This document shows, piece after piece, positions 52,401 through 61,382 of a DNA stretch of 64,000 nucleotides. The DNA comes from Woeseia oceani (GTDB lineage: Bacteria; Pseudomonadota; Gammaproteobacteria; Steroidobacterales; Woeseiaceae), in contig NZ_CP016268.1 in NCBI RefSeq assembly GCF_001677435.1, forward strand, positions 3,709,001 through 3,773,000, written 5' to 3'. The notes under the pieces are model-generated. The model ran no database searches and had not been told where the DNA came from. It worked only from the letters and a program-made list of their open reading frames with translations. The translations under genes were made by a program, and so were the position numbers. Every line of letters starts with the position of its first letter. The stretch's first letter is position 1.

Positions 52401-54551
52401 TTAGTTTACAACGGCCGACCCGCTACTGCTGATCTGACCGAGTTGGCGCACCAGTCGTTCCCAGCTTACGTCGCGACGGTAGCCTACAACATCGATCCGC
52501 GGTATGCCGCTGCCCTTGACGATGTAGTAGCCACTGCCTAATGCACTGTCGCCAGCCGGGCCTGCACCGCTCATCGTGCAACTACCCGCCCGCAAGACAC
52601 AACGCAAGCCGATCCGGTCATACGCGAACACTTCAAAAAACTTTAACAATCCGCTCGACAATACCGCCCCTGCTCCGCCGCCGCCCACGCTGGTCAGGTT
52701 TTCCACGGCGCGCTGGCTGATGCGGTGCTTCGACTTGTCAGCCGGCGGCGTGTACAGGTGCATATCCATCGCGACCGGTTGCCAGGCCACCATCTCCAAG
52801 CCTGTCACATCCGCGCTTAACCGCCCCTGAATGAGACCGAAGGAGAAGGTATCAGTGAGCTGTTCCAGGTCGAGGTTACGCATTGTCAGATCACCGCGTA
52901 ACCGCGGTACGCGGCCAAACGGTTGTTCCAGGCGCAGACCGGACATGGCAATCTCGCCGCCGAACGCGTTCGCCGTCAGGCTGCCGCCAACCGTCATCGC
53001 GTTACCTTCGTACTGCAGCAACGGCAGTTTTCCGGACAAAGAACCGGAAAATGCGGGCCAGCCGAACGCACCGGTGAGTTGACCCAGCTGCACAGGTTCG
53101 AGCGCGGCATCGAGCAATCCGCTCGCCTGTTCCGTGCCGTAGTCACGCATGATCAGGCGATTGATCAGCAGCGCACCGCCCATGGTGGGGATACGCAAAG
53201 GCGCCAGCAGTTCGACATCATTGCCGCCGAGCAGCATGGCAACTTCAGCGCCCTCAAGTGCAATTCCGTAGGCACTGGCACTGTCCCAGCTCAAGCGGCT
53301 AGCCGGCACAGTGCCCGCTGCACCCTCGGTGCCCGGCCAGTTAACGACCCCGTTCAACGCGTGGACAGCGAAACGGCGGCGCGTGTCATCCAGCAAAACA
53401 TCCGTGAATTCCAGGTGTGCGGAAAGCGGAAAATTATCGGCAATGTCGAACCGGCCGGAAACACGCCCGGCCGTTTCCAGATCGGCGAACAGGGTTCCGG
53501 CGGCTAATATCTGCAGGCCGCTGCTGTACAGGGTATCGACCGACGAATCCCCGAGGACGATTCGGCCGCTGACCGTCGTCGGCTGCTCGTCCTGGCCGAG
53601 CGACACCTGCACAGTGCCGCCAACGTCGAGCACCGAACCCTGCTGCACGGAGAAATTCGCCAGTTGAAACTGTACGAAGTCAGCGGTCACCGCATCGCGC
53701 ACGCGAACAGTCAGCGCATGCTCGTTCAGATTGGCGTACACAGGCTCAACATAAACCTCACCGCGATCGGCCTGCAGGTCCAGATCGAACTCATAACGGC
53801 CAGATTGCTGCCGCGCCGTGATGCTCAGATCGCCGTGCAATGCGTCCGTGACGAGCGTGCCAACGTCATTGGACATGGCGGCATCGTTGAGCGCCGCTTT
53901 GAGGGCAACGACGTATTCATCGCGGTCGCCGCTGTGCAAACTGCCACTGAGGCGGGCACTGCCCGTGGCGCTGAGGCCAGCGATTGCGTCGGTAAACGGA
54001 TTCAGCAAGGTAAGCAACGCGTCGATCTGCAATTCGGTGGAATCGAACAACAGCTGGAACCCGTGCTGGACTGCATGCCCTTGCAGGGACATCTTGCCGT
54101 TTGCCAGCATCAAATCGTGCAGCTCAAAGCGTACGGCCTGGCTATTGCGTTCGTACTGCAGATCACCGGTGATGGTCTGACGACCAATAGCGGGAAAGTC
54201 GGCATTGATCTGTGCATCGGCACAATCAATGCGATCGGCAACAAACGATATCGTCCGGCAGACTATGGACGTATCCGTCAGCACCTGCTCGGCCGCCAGC
54301 AGTTCCAGGCGGCCAATACGAACCACTCCGCGCAAACCATCGTCGTCTATCTCAATGCCGAACTGCAACGACTCCAGATTCCAGTCGGCCGCCTCGATTC
54401 GAGCAACGGTACCGTTCAGCGCTGTGCTGTCCTGCGCAGCGACCGCCACGCCGGGCAACAGCAACGAACAACATAAAACGCTCAGCAAGCTGAAGTAAGG
54501 GAGCGGCACGATGAGTGATCCCGATGGCGATACGTGGGCAGCAGTGATCAT
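52401..54551 (-). CDS. YdbH-like intermembrane phospholipid transport protein (AsmA-type)
   Basis: From the ATG at 54551 (AAGG upstream) the product is 716 aa; upstream starts at 54593 and 54623 are weaker. A signal-like segment (FSLLSVLCCSLLLPGVAVAA) is followed by a long repetitive beta-rich region, consistent with the AsmA/TAM-like bridge fold. The C-terminal 130 residues carry the strongest YdbH signature: GRLSADVTGLEMVAWQPVAM, SKHRISQRAVENLTSVGGGG, SGLLKFFEVFAYDRIGLRC and GYYIVKGSGIPRIDVVGYRR. It is shorter than the E. coli protein (about 880 aa). It would carry phospholipids from the inner to the outer membrane. The YnbE lipoprotein partner found between ydbH and ydbL in E. coli is absent here. 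Confidence 0.85.
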   Translation of the reverse strand: MITAAHVSPSGSLIVPLPYFSLLSVLCCSLLLPGVAVAAQDSTALNGTVARIEAADWNLESLQFGIEIDDDGLRGVVRIGRLELLAAEQVLTDTSIVCRTISFVADRIDCADAQINADFPAIGRQTITGDLQYERNSQAVRFELHDLMLANGKMSLQGHAVQHGFQLLFDSTELQIDALLTLLNPFTDAIAGLSATGSARLSGSLHSGDRDEYVVALKAALNDAAMSNDVGTLVTDALHGDLSITARQQSGRYEFDLDLQADRGEVYVEPVYANLNEHALTVRVRDAVTADFVQFQLANFSVQQGSVLDVGGTVQVSLGQDEQPTTVSGRIVLGDSSVDTLYSSGLQILAAGTLFADLETAGRVSGRFDIADNFPLSAHLEFTDVLLDDTRRRFAVHALNGVVNWPGTEGAAGTVPASRLSWDSASAYGIALEGAEVAMLLGGNDVELLAPLRIPTMGGALLINRLIMRDYGTEQASGLLDAALEPVQLGQLTGAFGWPAFSGSLSGKLPLLQYEGNAMTVGGSLTANAFGGEIAMSGLRLEQPFGRVPRLRGDLTMRNLDLEQLTDTFSFGLIQGRLSADVTGLEMVAWQPVAMDMHLYTPPADKSKHRISQRAVENLTSVGGGGAGAVLSSGLLKFFEVFAYDRIGLRCVLRAGSCTMSGAGPAGDSALGSGYYIVKGSGIPRIDVVGYRRDVSWERLVRQLGQISSSGSAVVN

Positions 54552-54706
54552 CGAAGCGCCTTGCTGCGCAGTCGATGGTAGGGTCGGGCCCATGGCTTTA
54601 CAAGCCACGTCAGGAGCAGACACTCCGACAGCTCTGCACCAGGCGATTCATTCGTAGTACCTTTGGTGGTCTGCGTGACTGCCACAGCAACCGACAGGAC
54701 AACACC

Positions 54707-54841
54707 ATGACTCTGCACATTGAACTTGCGCCGGTACTTTCCATAGCCGCTGGCATCGCCATACTGGTCGCACCGAAACTGCTGAATTACATCGTAGCCG
54801 CTTACCTGATCGTGGTCGGGCTGCTGCAAATAGTGAATTAG
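54707..54841 (+). CDS. DUF3096 small membrane protein, 44 aa
   Basis: The ATG at 54707 is preceded by AGGA. The 44-residue product contains PVLSIAAGIAILVAPKLLNY and IVAAYLIVVGLLQIVN, two hydrophobic segments split by P-K-L-L-N-Y, which is the invariant pattern of the DUF3096 family. These tiny two-helix membrane proteins have no known function. It stands alone on the plus strand between two minus-strand genes, so it has its own promoter, though I could not pick one. Confidence 0.85.
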   Translation: MTLHIELAPVLSIAAGIAILVAPKLLNYIVAAYLIVVGLLQIVN

Positions 54842-54974
54842 CGTCGCCGCAACTGGCTGGCGGCGATCTCAGCACAAATACGCATCGCGCCACACGGTAC
54901 CGCAAGTCTCGCTGCGCCCTGAGCTTGTGGCGTACCGACGTTGCTGAGGATAGCGGGTCAGCGCATGTGCCGAT

Positions 54975-55310
54975 TCAAGCCTTTTTGACGAACTCTGATT
55001 TCAGTTTCATCGCGCCGATACCATTGATCTTGCAATCGATGTCGTGATCACCGTCAACGAGCCGGATATTCTTGACCTTGGTGCCGACTTTAACGACCGC
55101 GGAGCTGCCTTTGACTTTCAGGTCTTTGATGACTGAAACGGTATCGCCATCCGCCAGTTCGTTGCCGTTGGCATCCCGCACGACGGCGCCGGCATTGTCC
55201 TCGGACTCACCCGGCCGCCACTCGTGCGCACACTCGGGACACACCAGGTTGTCGCCATCCGGATAGCTGTAAGCAGATGCACATTTTGGGCAGTTTGGCA
55301 GGTCGCTCAT
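54975..55310 (-). CDS. yjdM: YjdM/PhnA-like zinc-ribbon protein
   Basis: The 111-aa protein has a zinc ribbon, C-x2-C ([11 protein letters not shown]) and C-x2-C ([10 protein letters not shown]), then the family run [40 protein letters not shown] and [18 protein letters not shown]. It equals E. coli YjdM (formerly PhnA) in length and sequence pattern. Despite the older name it has no proven role in phosphonate breakdown and no phosphonate genes are near. It is convergent with the DUF3096 gene. Confidence 0.93.
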   Translation of the reverse strand: MSDLPNCPKCASAYSYPDGDNLVCPECAHEWRPGESEDNAGAVVRDANGNELADGDTVSVIKDLKVKGSSAVVKVGTKVKNIRLVDGDHDIDCKINGIGAMKLKSEFVKKA

Positions 55311-55371
55311 GAAACTCTCTGGTATTAAAGGGGCCGGCAGTATCGCACATACGCGTCATTGCAGCCCGCCG

Positions 55372-56691
55372 TTAACCCGGCCCTGACTCTTCTTTCGTCG
55401 GACGTTCCTCGTTTGCGTCGAACGAGCGGCCCAGGCGTACGCCAACCCATGCCCAGGCGGCGGCAATTCCGGAGCCCACGAGGGCTACGGCTGCCAGTCC
55501 CAGACCAATACCGTCAGTAAAAAATGCGAATACCGAACTGCTGATTGCATCACCGCCCCGGTACACGACGATATCGACCACCGGTTTGGTTTTGAAACGG
55601 TCTTCTTTGCTGACGTGGGTATAGAGCATCTCGCGTGCCGGGCGGGTCAAGCCGTAGTTGCCGCCGCGGCGAAACACCTGCAGCGCCAGCAATACCGTCA
55701 GTATCGGCGCAAACGCAAGAATCAACATGCCGATACAAATTAACACCGGCATCAACGCCAGTGCAGTCGGCATACCGAGCTTGTTGACGATCCGGCCCGT
55801 GACAAAAAATGCCAGACCGAACGTCATGAGATTCACGATCCAGTCGATGCTCGCCAGAATCTGGGTACGTTCTTCACGCGAGAAATCAGCCAGCAGGTTC
55901 TTCTGTTCGAAGTAGACAAACGAGCCGATAAACACGTAAAGCAGAATGAACGCACCAATGCCAAGCAAATAAGGATTGCTGACGAAGGCCTGAAAACCGT
56001 GCCACCAGTTGCCGCCCATCACGGCGCTTTTGGTATCGGCGACAAGATCGACATTACCGAGCTCCGCGGCCTTCAGGTGGTAGAGGTAAAAGACCAGCGG
56101 AATAACCAGCAACAGGCTCACCGATGCAACCAGCATCAGGTTGTCGGTGCCGAGATTATCGGCAAACAACGCAGGAATCGCCGGCCCCACAAGCGCACCT
56201 GCACTGGCGCCCGCGCCGATGATGCCGAACACGCGTTTGGCCTGGCCCTTGTTAAAGGTATCGGCCATGAAGGTCCAGAACACGGAAACGTGAAACAGGG
56301 CGAACACACTGACCCACAGATAGAACGCCTTGTCGACCAGCACCCAGTCCGATACGGAGGCCACGCCGAGGTAGAACGCAATGAAGGTGGCGGCGAAAAA
56401 CGCGTACATCGCCGGTACAACGTGGCGCAACCGCACTCTCGAGATTGCGTAGCCATAGATCGCAACGATAGCTGCGCTGACGAAGAAGTTTATGTTCCAC
56501 AGGAAGCTGACTTCCGTGTCAGTCCAGTCACTGGCCATCGCATCGCGTACCGGCCGCAGGATGTAGTAAGACGCCATCAGGATGAAGACAAACAACGTCG
56601 AAATCAGCGTTGCTTTCAGTTCATTCGCTTCAATCGCGGCCAACGCCTTGACGGCGCGCGCAGCTATACCCGTGTTCTGCTTGTTGCTCAT
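55372..56691 (-). CDS. NTP/NDP-exchange-transporter-like MFS membrane protein
   Basis: The ATG at 56691 gives 439 aa. A longer in-frame start (56751) is less likely. The protein has about twelve hydrophobic helices. The first contains LFVFILMASYYILRPVRDAM, and later runs are FMADTFNKGQAKRVFGIIGA, GPAIPALFADNL and FRRGGNYGLTRPAREMLYTH followed by VSKEDRFKTKPVVDIVVYRG. These match the MFS-like branch of the ATP/ADP translocase family found in many free-living bacteria. Parasites use the Tlc branch to import host ATP. Free-living relatives have an unknown substrate, and nothing here suggests parasitism. The gene is isolated. Confidence 0.85.
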   Translation of the reverse strand: MSNKQNTGIAARAVKALAAIEANELKATLISTLFVFILMASYYILRPVRDAMASDWTDTEVSFLWNINFFVSAAIVAIYGYAISRVRLRHVVPAMYAFFAATFIAFYLGVASVSDWVLVDKAFYLWVSVFALFHVSVFWTFMADTFNKGQAKRVFGIIGAGASAGALVGPAIPALFADNLGTDNLMLVASVSLLLVIPLVFYLYHLKAAELGNVDLVADTKSAVMGGNWWHGFQAFVSNPYLLGIGAFILLYVFIGSFVYFEQKNLLADFSREERTQILASIDWIVNLMTFGLAFFVTGRIVNKLGMPTALALMPVLICIGMLILAFAPILTVLLALQVFRRGGNYGLTRPAREMLYTHVSKEDRFKTKPVVDIVVYRGGDAISSSVFAFFTDGIGLGLAAVALVGSGIAAAWAWVGVRLGRSFDANEERPTKEESGPG

Positions 56692-56974
56692 AGAGTCAAT
56701 CCACGATCCCCGAAAACCATAATGCCGTGATCGCAGAGTCTGCGACCACACCGCCAGTGCCGATCAGTATTGCTGCCGGACCGGCGTAGCGCCGATTCCG
56801 CAGGCTGCACATTAGCGGGATTCCGGACTCAGGAACAAGCCGCAGATACTTCCACAAGGCATATCAGGCCAGAGTGGCTGGCAGGGAAGCTCGCGCCATT
56901 AATGGTGACTCACCGGCTTAACAAGCCTTGACACAATCTTTGACGGAATTCGCGATTGCACTGAATACAATGAA

Positions 56975-57772
56975 TCAGACCGTACTGGCCGACACCTCGT
57001 GCAATACACGTCGCGGGACATCGGGCTCGCGCAACAGGGCAAGGTCGGCATCGACCGGTACCGGCGTCCGGCATACCAGGCGCTCGGCGAGCCGGCTGTA
57101 AGCGGTCCAGCGACGCCATACGGTAGACGGGGACAAGCCCATATCGCGCAGTGCATGACGGTGATCCAGTAACACGATACCCGCGGCAACAAACATTGCG
57201 GCCCGCCAGGTAGCGACGAATACCCGGCGACGCCAGCCCGTGGTGACCTGGCTGCGCAGAAAGCTGCAGTGAAAGTGCAGGTGGGAGCGCTCGTCGTTAA
57301 CGACTTGAGCCAGCAGTGAACGCAACCGTCCCGCGGGCAAGCGCGTAGCCAACAGGTGGTAGTAGCAGATCCCGACCACCTCGGCTGCGAGCAGAACCAT
57401 CACTTTCAGCCGCAGCCCCAGCAGCCGGCGCGCACGCACGAACAGTCTTGCAGTCCAGTGCTGGTGAATGAGCGTACCGCCAAGATTGCGCACACAGATC
57501 GCCAAAATCGCGGCGTGCCGATGTTCTTCGGCAACGAACAGGCGCATGGCGCTCGCGTAATCGGGCCCGGCGGCCGGTATCGTGCTGCCGGCTGCCTGCT
57601 GAACGATCGACCCACCGCCGGATTCACCGAGCTGAAAGACGGCCAGCGACCTCGCCAGCGATTTTGGCAGCGCCGAGTAATCCTGCGGATCATCCAGTCC
57701 CGGCAGGCGGCGTTCACTGCGTGCCGCGAAGAATTCGCGCCATTGCTTCCAGTTTTCAGTTTCCATGCGCAT
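56975..57772 (-). CDS. Ferritin-like di-iron protein, function unknown
   Basis: AGGAGA precedes the ATG at 57772; an ATG two codons in is possible. The 265-aa protein is almost entirely helical and carries a full set of ferritin-like di-iron ligands in four helices: E50 (QLGESGGG), E83 with H86 (VAEEHRH), E131 (LLAAEVVGICYY) and E161 with H164 (NDERSHLHFH). This spacing is that of di-iron carboxylate oxygenases and oxidases rather than iron-storage ferritins. The extra C-terminal 80 residues are very basic. I do not know a closer family. The enzyme probably activates O2, but neither substrate nor partner is visible. Confidence 0.7.
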   Translation of the reverse strand: MRMETENWKQWREFFAARSERRLPGLDDPQDYSALPKSLARSLAVFQLGESGGGSIVQQAAGSTIPAAGPDYASAMRLFVAEEHRHAAILAICVRNLGGTLIHQHWTARLFVRARRLLGLRLKVMVLLAAEVVGICYYHLLATRLPAGRLRSLLAQVVNDERSHLHFHCSFLRSQVTTGWRRRVFVATWRAAMFVAAGIVLLDHRHALRDMGLSPSTVWRRWTAYSRLAERLVCRTPVPVDADLALLREPDVPRRVLHEVSASTV

Positions 57773-58167
57773 CCGGCGTTCTCCTGTGCTTTGCCATGCG
57801 TCTGTTGTAAGCGGGAAATCTGCACATTCCCGGACCGGATTGTGGTCAATTGTGGCGGCCTGTCACGGGCGGCGCCTCGCAGCCGTAAATTCACGCCACA
57901 CGCCGAATCCGTGCGCAACGGCCCTTTCCATACTTACGACAGCGACAAAAGCAGTCCAATCGCATCACCAGCGCGACCAATCGTTGCTTGCCGGAGCGCG
58001 CGACAACCCGGAATTGCCACCCGCAGCGCTAATAAGAAGTCGACGTCTTTTTCGGAATACCGGCTTCACACTGGAACAGTAATGGCCGTTGCATTGTCCA
58101 AGCGGTAGACAGATTTGCGCTGACTATTGCCAACACTGTCCCGCGGTATTGGGCAAAGGAGAAAACC
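57773..58167. other. Intergenic region, 395 bases
   Basis: This region lies between the divergent ferritin-like gene and the DUF6491 gene. It should hold both promoters. No credible small gene, repeat or hairpin with a T-run was found. Confidence 0.5.
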
Positions 58168-58587
58168 ATGAAGGCAAAATTTTATCGATTCTGTGGCGCC
58201 ACTGCGCTGCTGCTGTTGGCAGCCGCCTGTGCGAACCAGAGCAGTAACCCGTCGATGGCAGACGGCGCAGACAGGACCTGCATCAACGTCCATAGCATCA
58301 ACGGCTTCAGCTCGTTGAGTGATCGCGAACTGCTGGTGACAGCCAGCGTTAAGGACCACTACCTGTTCACCGTCGACGGGCATTGCCCTGGATTGCGCGA
58401 CGCCCATTCCATCAAGGTCGTCGACTCAGTGAACCGCATTTGCAACGACGGCTTCGGCCGCGTGGTATTTGAAGATCGTTCCTTCGGGCCGCAATCGTGT
58501 CGCGTGAACAGTATTGAGCAGGTAATGAATCGCGACGAAGCCAGGGAGATTGTCACGGCCCGTCGCGACGCACGTCGCAAGCAGTAA
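58168..58587 (+). CDS. DUF6491-like lipoprotein
   Basis: AAAGGAGA precedes the ATG. The 139-aa protein has a lipoprotein signal (ALLLLAAAC), a mature part with RTCINVHSINGFSSLSDREL, HYLFTVDGHCPGLRDAHSIK and ICNDGFGRVVFEDR, and a basic C-terminus. The C-I-N-x3-I-N-G-F start and paired cysteines are the pattern of the DUF6491 family, small periplasmic lipoproteins common in gammaproteobacteria with no known function. It stands alone, followed by a structured intergenic region. Confidence 0.82.
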   Translation: MKAKFYRFCGATALLLLAAACANQSSNPSMADGADRTCINVHSINGFSSLSDRELLVTASVKDHYLFTVDGHCPGLRDAHSIKVVDSVNRICNDGFGRVVFEDRSFGPQSCRVNSIEQVMNRDEAREIVTARRDARRKQ

Positions 58588-58667
58588 ACAGTTCAGCGAG
58601 AGCCGCGCAGGAACAGAAGCAGTTATCGCGCCTGTCTCAGGCAGGCGATGGCAGCTATTCAGCTGGC

Positions 58668-58695
58668 GAATTCAGCGCACCTGAGCGCTGAATTC
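58668..58695. repeat. Perfect 11-bp inverted repeat in the intergenic region
   Basis: GAATTCAGCGC (58668-58678) and GCGCTGAATTC (58685-58695) form a perfect stem with the 6-base loop ACCTGA. There is no T-run, so it is not a standard terminator. Shorter hairpin-forming repeats (GCCTG/CAGGC near 58630-58645) lie just upstream. It could be an operator, a processing site or part of a small RNA between the DUF6491 gene and the ABC gene. Confidence 0.8.
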
Positions 58696-58785
58696 TCTGA
58701 CTGAAGGAGAGAAAGGTTCGGCACGATCACGGCGCTCCTCTATACTGCGCGGCAACTCAAGCTGTTATGCCTGGATTCCACGCTC

Positions 58786-60570
58786 GTGACCACCGCCGCA
58801 CAAACGTCGTTCGCTGCCCTGCTCCGCCTGATGCGCTATGCGCGAGGGTTCCGTCGCCGGATCGTGCTGGCGTCCATCTGTTCCGTGATGAACAAGCTGT
58901 TCGACGTGATGCCGGAGATACTCATCGGTATCGCGATCGACGTTGTGGTGCGACAAAAGGCCTCGTTCGTCGCTGAACTCGGTATCGCCGACCCAAAGTG
59001 GCAACTCGCGCTGCTCGGCGGCCTGACGCTGGTGGTCTGGGTGTTTGAGTCGCTGTTCGAGTATCTGTACCTGATTCTGTGGCGCAATCTCGCGCAGGAT
59101 CTGCAACACGCGATGCGGGTCGATGCCTACGAGCATGTGCAGCGACTCGACCTCACCTACTTCGAGGACCGCAGCACCGGCAACCTGGTGACGATACTCA
59201 ACGACGACGTCAACCAGCTTGAACGTTTCCTGGACGGCGGTGCGAACAACCTGATTCAGGTAGCCACAACCGTCCTCGCGGTCGGCGCGGTATTTTTCAG
59301 TGTCTCGCCGCAGATCGCCTTGATCGCATTCACGCCCATACCGTTGATCGTGGTCGGCGCATTCTATTTTCAGCGCCGTGCGCAACCGTTGTACGCCGAG
59401 GTTCGCGAGCGCGTGGGCAGTCTCGGGGCGCGGCTGTCAGCCAACGTCTCTGGCATTACGACAATCAAGAGTTTCGCCACAGAAGACTTTGAGGCGGAGC
59501 GCATCCGGCAGGACAGCAACGCCTACCTCGAAGCCAATCGTAAGGCGATCGCGATCAGTTCCGCGTTCATTCCCGTCATACGCATGGCGATCCTGGCCGG
59601 TTTTGTCGCCACGTTCCTGCTGGGCGGCTGGATGACGCTGAACGGCACATTGCACGTCGGCGCCTACGGTGTACTGGTCTTCCTGACCCAACGCCTGCTG
59701 TGGCCGCTGACCAACCTCGCTGAAACAGTCGACCTTTATGAACGGGCAATGGCCTCATCGCGGCGCATTCTCGATCTCATCGAGACACCGGTATCGATAC
59801 GCAATACGGCAGGGGCCAACGCGCTGGATAAGGTCGACGGCCGCATAGAGTTTCGCAAGGTTGATTTCGCTTACGGTGACGACGCTCCGGTTCTGCACGA
59901 CATCAACCTGACCATAGACGCCGGCAATACCGTCGCCTTTGTCGGCCAGACCGGCTCGGGCAAGAGCACACTGATAAAATTGCTACTGCGCTTTTACACA
60001 GCGGCTTCGGGCGAAATACTGATCGATGGCCAACGCATAGACTCGGTCAGCCTGGACAGTTTGCGGCGACGGGTGGGCTTTGTAAGCCAGGATGTCTTTC
60101 TGTTTCAGGGCACGATTCGCGAGAACATCGCTTACGGCAGCCCGGACGCGACTTTTGAGGCGGTCCGCGCAGCGGCCGAATCAGCGGAAGCCACGGAGTT
60201 CATCGACCGGCTCCCACAAGGCTATGACACGGTGGTCGGTGAACGCGGGCAAAAACTATCCGGCGGCCAGCGTCAGCGCCTGTCGATCGCTCGCGCGTTA
60301 CTGAAAAACCCACCGGTACTGATACTCGACGAGGCAACCTCAGCGGTGGATAACGATACGGAAGCGGCTATTCAACGCTCCCTGCAACGCATATCCCATT
60401 CCCGAACGACAATCGTAATAGCACATCGACTCTCTACCATCGTTCGCGCTGACTGCATCTACGTGATGGACAAAGGCCGCATTGCAGAAAGCGGCCGGCA
60501 CACGGAACTGCTTGCGATGAACGGGATCTACGCGGCGTTGTGGGCAGTGCAGACCGGGCAGGCAGCCTGA
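58786..60570 (+). CDS. ABC exporter half-transporter (MsbA-like)
   Basis: The start is GTG 58786, and the product is 594 aa with the usual order. Six transmembrane helices fill residues about 1-315, with the intracellular runs YEHVQRLDLTYFEDRSTGNL, RAQPLYAEVRERVGSLGARL and SGITTIKSFATEDFEAERI. The nucleotide-binding domain follows, with Walker A GQTGSGKST, the Q-loop in FVSQDVFLFQGTIRENIAY, signature LSGGQRQRLSIARAL, Walker B PVLILDEATSA and the H-loop IVIAHRLSTIV. It would work as a homodimer. Its length and order fit lipid or drug exporters, but the cargo is not known. The DNA before it holds the palindrome at 58668-58695. Confidence 0.92.
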   Translation: MTTAAQTSFAALLRLMRYARGFRRRIVLASICSVMNKLFDVMPEILIGIAIDVVVRQKASFVAELGIADPKWQLALLGGLTLVVWVFESLFEYLYLILWRNLAQDLQHAMRVDAYEHVQRLDLTYFEDRSTGNLVTILNDDVNQLERFLDGGANNLIQVATTVLAVGAVFFSVSPQIALIAFTPIPLIVVGAFYFQRRAQPLYAEVRERVGSLGARLSANVSGITTIKSFATEDFEAERIRQDSNAYLEANRKAIAISSAFIPVIRMAILAGFVATFLLGGWMTLNGTLHVGAYGVLVFLTQRLLWPLTNLAETVDLYERAMASSRRILDLIETPVSIRNTAGANALDKVDGRIEFRKVDFAYGDDAPVLHDINLTIDAGNTVAFVGQTGSGKSTLIKLLLRFYTAASGEILIDGQRIDSVSLDSLRRRVGFVSQDVFLFQGTIRENIAYGSPDATFEAVRAAAESAEATEFIDRLPQGYDTVVGERGQKLSGGQRQRLSIARALLKNPPVLILDEATSAVDNDTEAAIQRSLQRISHSRTTIVIAHRLSTIVRADCIYVMDKGRIAESGRHTELLAMNGIYAALWAVQTGQAA

Positions 60571-60914
60571 TTCAGTGGAGACTGGCCCGGCAGTTTTGCC
60601 CAAACCAGGCACCTTCCGACAGATCGTGGCTGGTGGAAGAAATGCGATCCCGGTGAAGTTCCCAACGGTATCGCTGGCTTCCAGGTGCGGCACTGGCGCT
60701 GGGCCGGCCGCATTATCGGGGTTGGTGTTTAGACAGGTCGTCCGGCCGTCGCTACGGTACGTGGATATTCAGCCGCACCCTCAACGACGGCCGGGGACCT
60801 CCGCAAGTTGTTGTTATTTTACTTTTCGTGACAATCGGCGTGCGCCCGCTGCGTTTCGAATATTGCACCTATTTCGTTTATTTCGTATGATCGGCCGCTT
60901 ACGGAGGAAGCCAA
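60571..60914. other. Intergenic region, 344 bases, with a toxin-antitoxin promoter
   Basis: The gap between the ABC gene and the toxin-antitoxin operon has no credible gene. Its last 60 bases hold a near-consensus promoter (separate entry). From about 60820 onward the DNA looks AT-richer than the preceding 60 kb. Confidence 0.55.
60863..60891 (+). promoter_or_regulatory. Promoter of the PIN toxin-antitoxin operon
   Basis: TTGCAC at 60863-60868 and TATGAT at 60886-60891 are separated by exactly 17 bases. The ribosome binding site GGAGG at 60903-60907 precedes the ATG at 60915. The spacer holds a direct repeat (ATTTCG-TTT-ATTTCG), a candidate binding site for the antitoxin. Confidence 0.82.
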
Positions 60915-61379
60915 ATGACTATTTCAGCCAGCTACGCGGAAAAAATAGGAGACCGACTGCCTTCGGCAAGTGAACGAGAGGCCGCCAACCATTTGCGAAA
61001 AATTCTCGCGGCGCACGCCAGTCCAGCGGACAACAGCCGATTGAAGATCGTTGATCCGGCCGGCAAACCGACTGAAGTATTTCTCACCCCTGCGCTTTCG
61101 GAACTCTTGATTGAGCTACTCCGGCACATAGGCAAGGGAGACGCTGTAACACTCGTGCCCGTGACACAAAGACTGACGACGCAACAAGCCGCTGACCTGT
61201 TGAATGTTTCGCGACCGTATTTTGTCGGACTCCTTGAGAAAGGCGAGATGCCATTTGAGCTGGTCGGGCGTCACCGGCGTGTCCGAGCGAATGATCTTTT
61301 TGAGTACAAGAGCGCTCGGGACAGCAAGAGAGCCAAAGCACTTGACGAACTTGCGCAACTCGACGCGGACTATATTTGA
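60915..61379 (+). CDS. Antitoxin with excisionase-like helix-turn-helix
   Basis: GGAGGAAG precedes the ATG; the product is 154 aa. Residues about 85-140 form a MerR/excisionase-type DNA-binding unit: VTQRLTTQQAADLLNVSRPY, FVGLLEKGEMPFELVGRHRR and VRANDLFEYKS. The N-terminal part (EVFLTPALSELLIELLRHIG) is a putative dimerisation region, and the acidic C-terminus (LDELAQLDADYI) would wrap the toxin. Proteins of this layout are the antitoxins of PIN-domain toxins. The next gene, 3 bases later, is the PIN toxin. The protein most likely represses its own operon. Confidence 0.87.
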   Translation: MTISASYAEKIGDRLPSASEREAANHLRKILAAHASPADNSRLKIVDPAGKPTEVFLTPALSELLIELLRHIGKGDAVTLVPVTQRLTTQQAADLLNVSRPYFVGLLEKGEMPFELVGRHRRVRANDLFEYKSARDSKRAKALDELAQLDADYI

Positions 61380-61382
61380 TAC

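Noticed and set aside
54845-54872. Terminator after the DUF3096 gene (TCGCCGC/GCGGCGA)
   Set aside because: The stem is only 7 base pairs and no T-run follows.
55372-56691. ATP/ADP translocase as a sign of an intracellular parasite
   Set aside because: MFS-like members of this family are common in free-living bacteria, and the gene content is that of a metabolically complete free-living cell.
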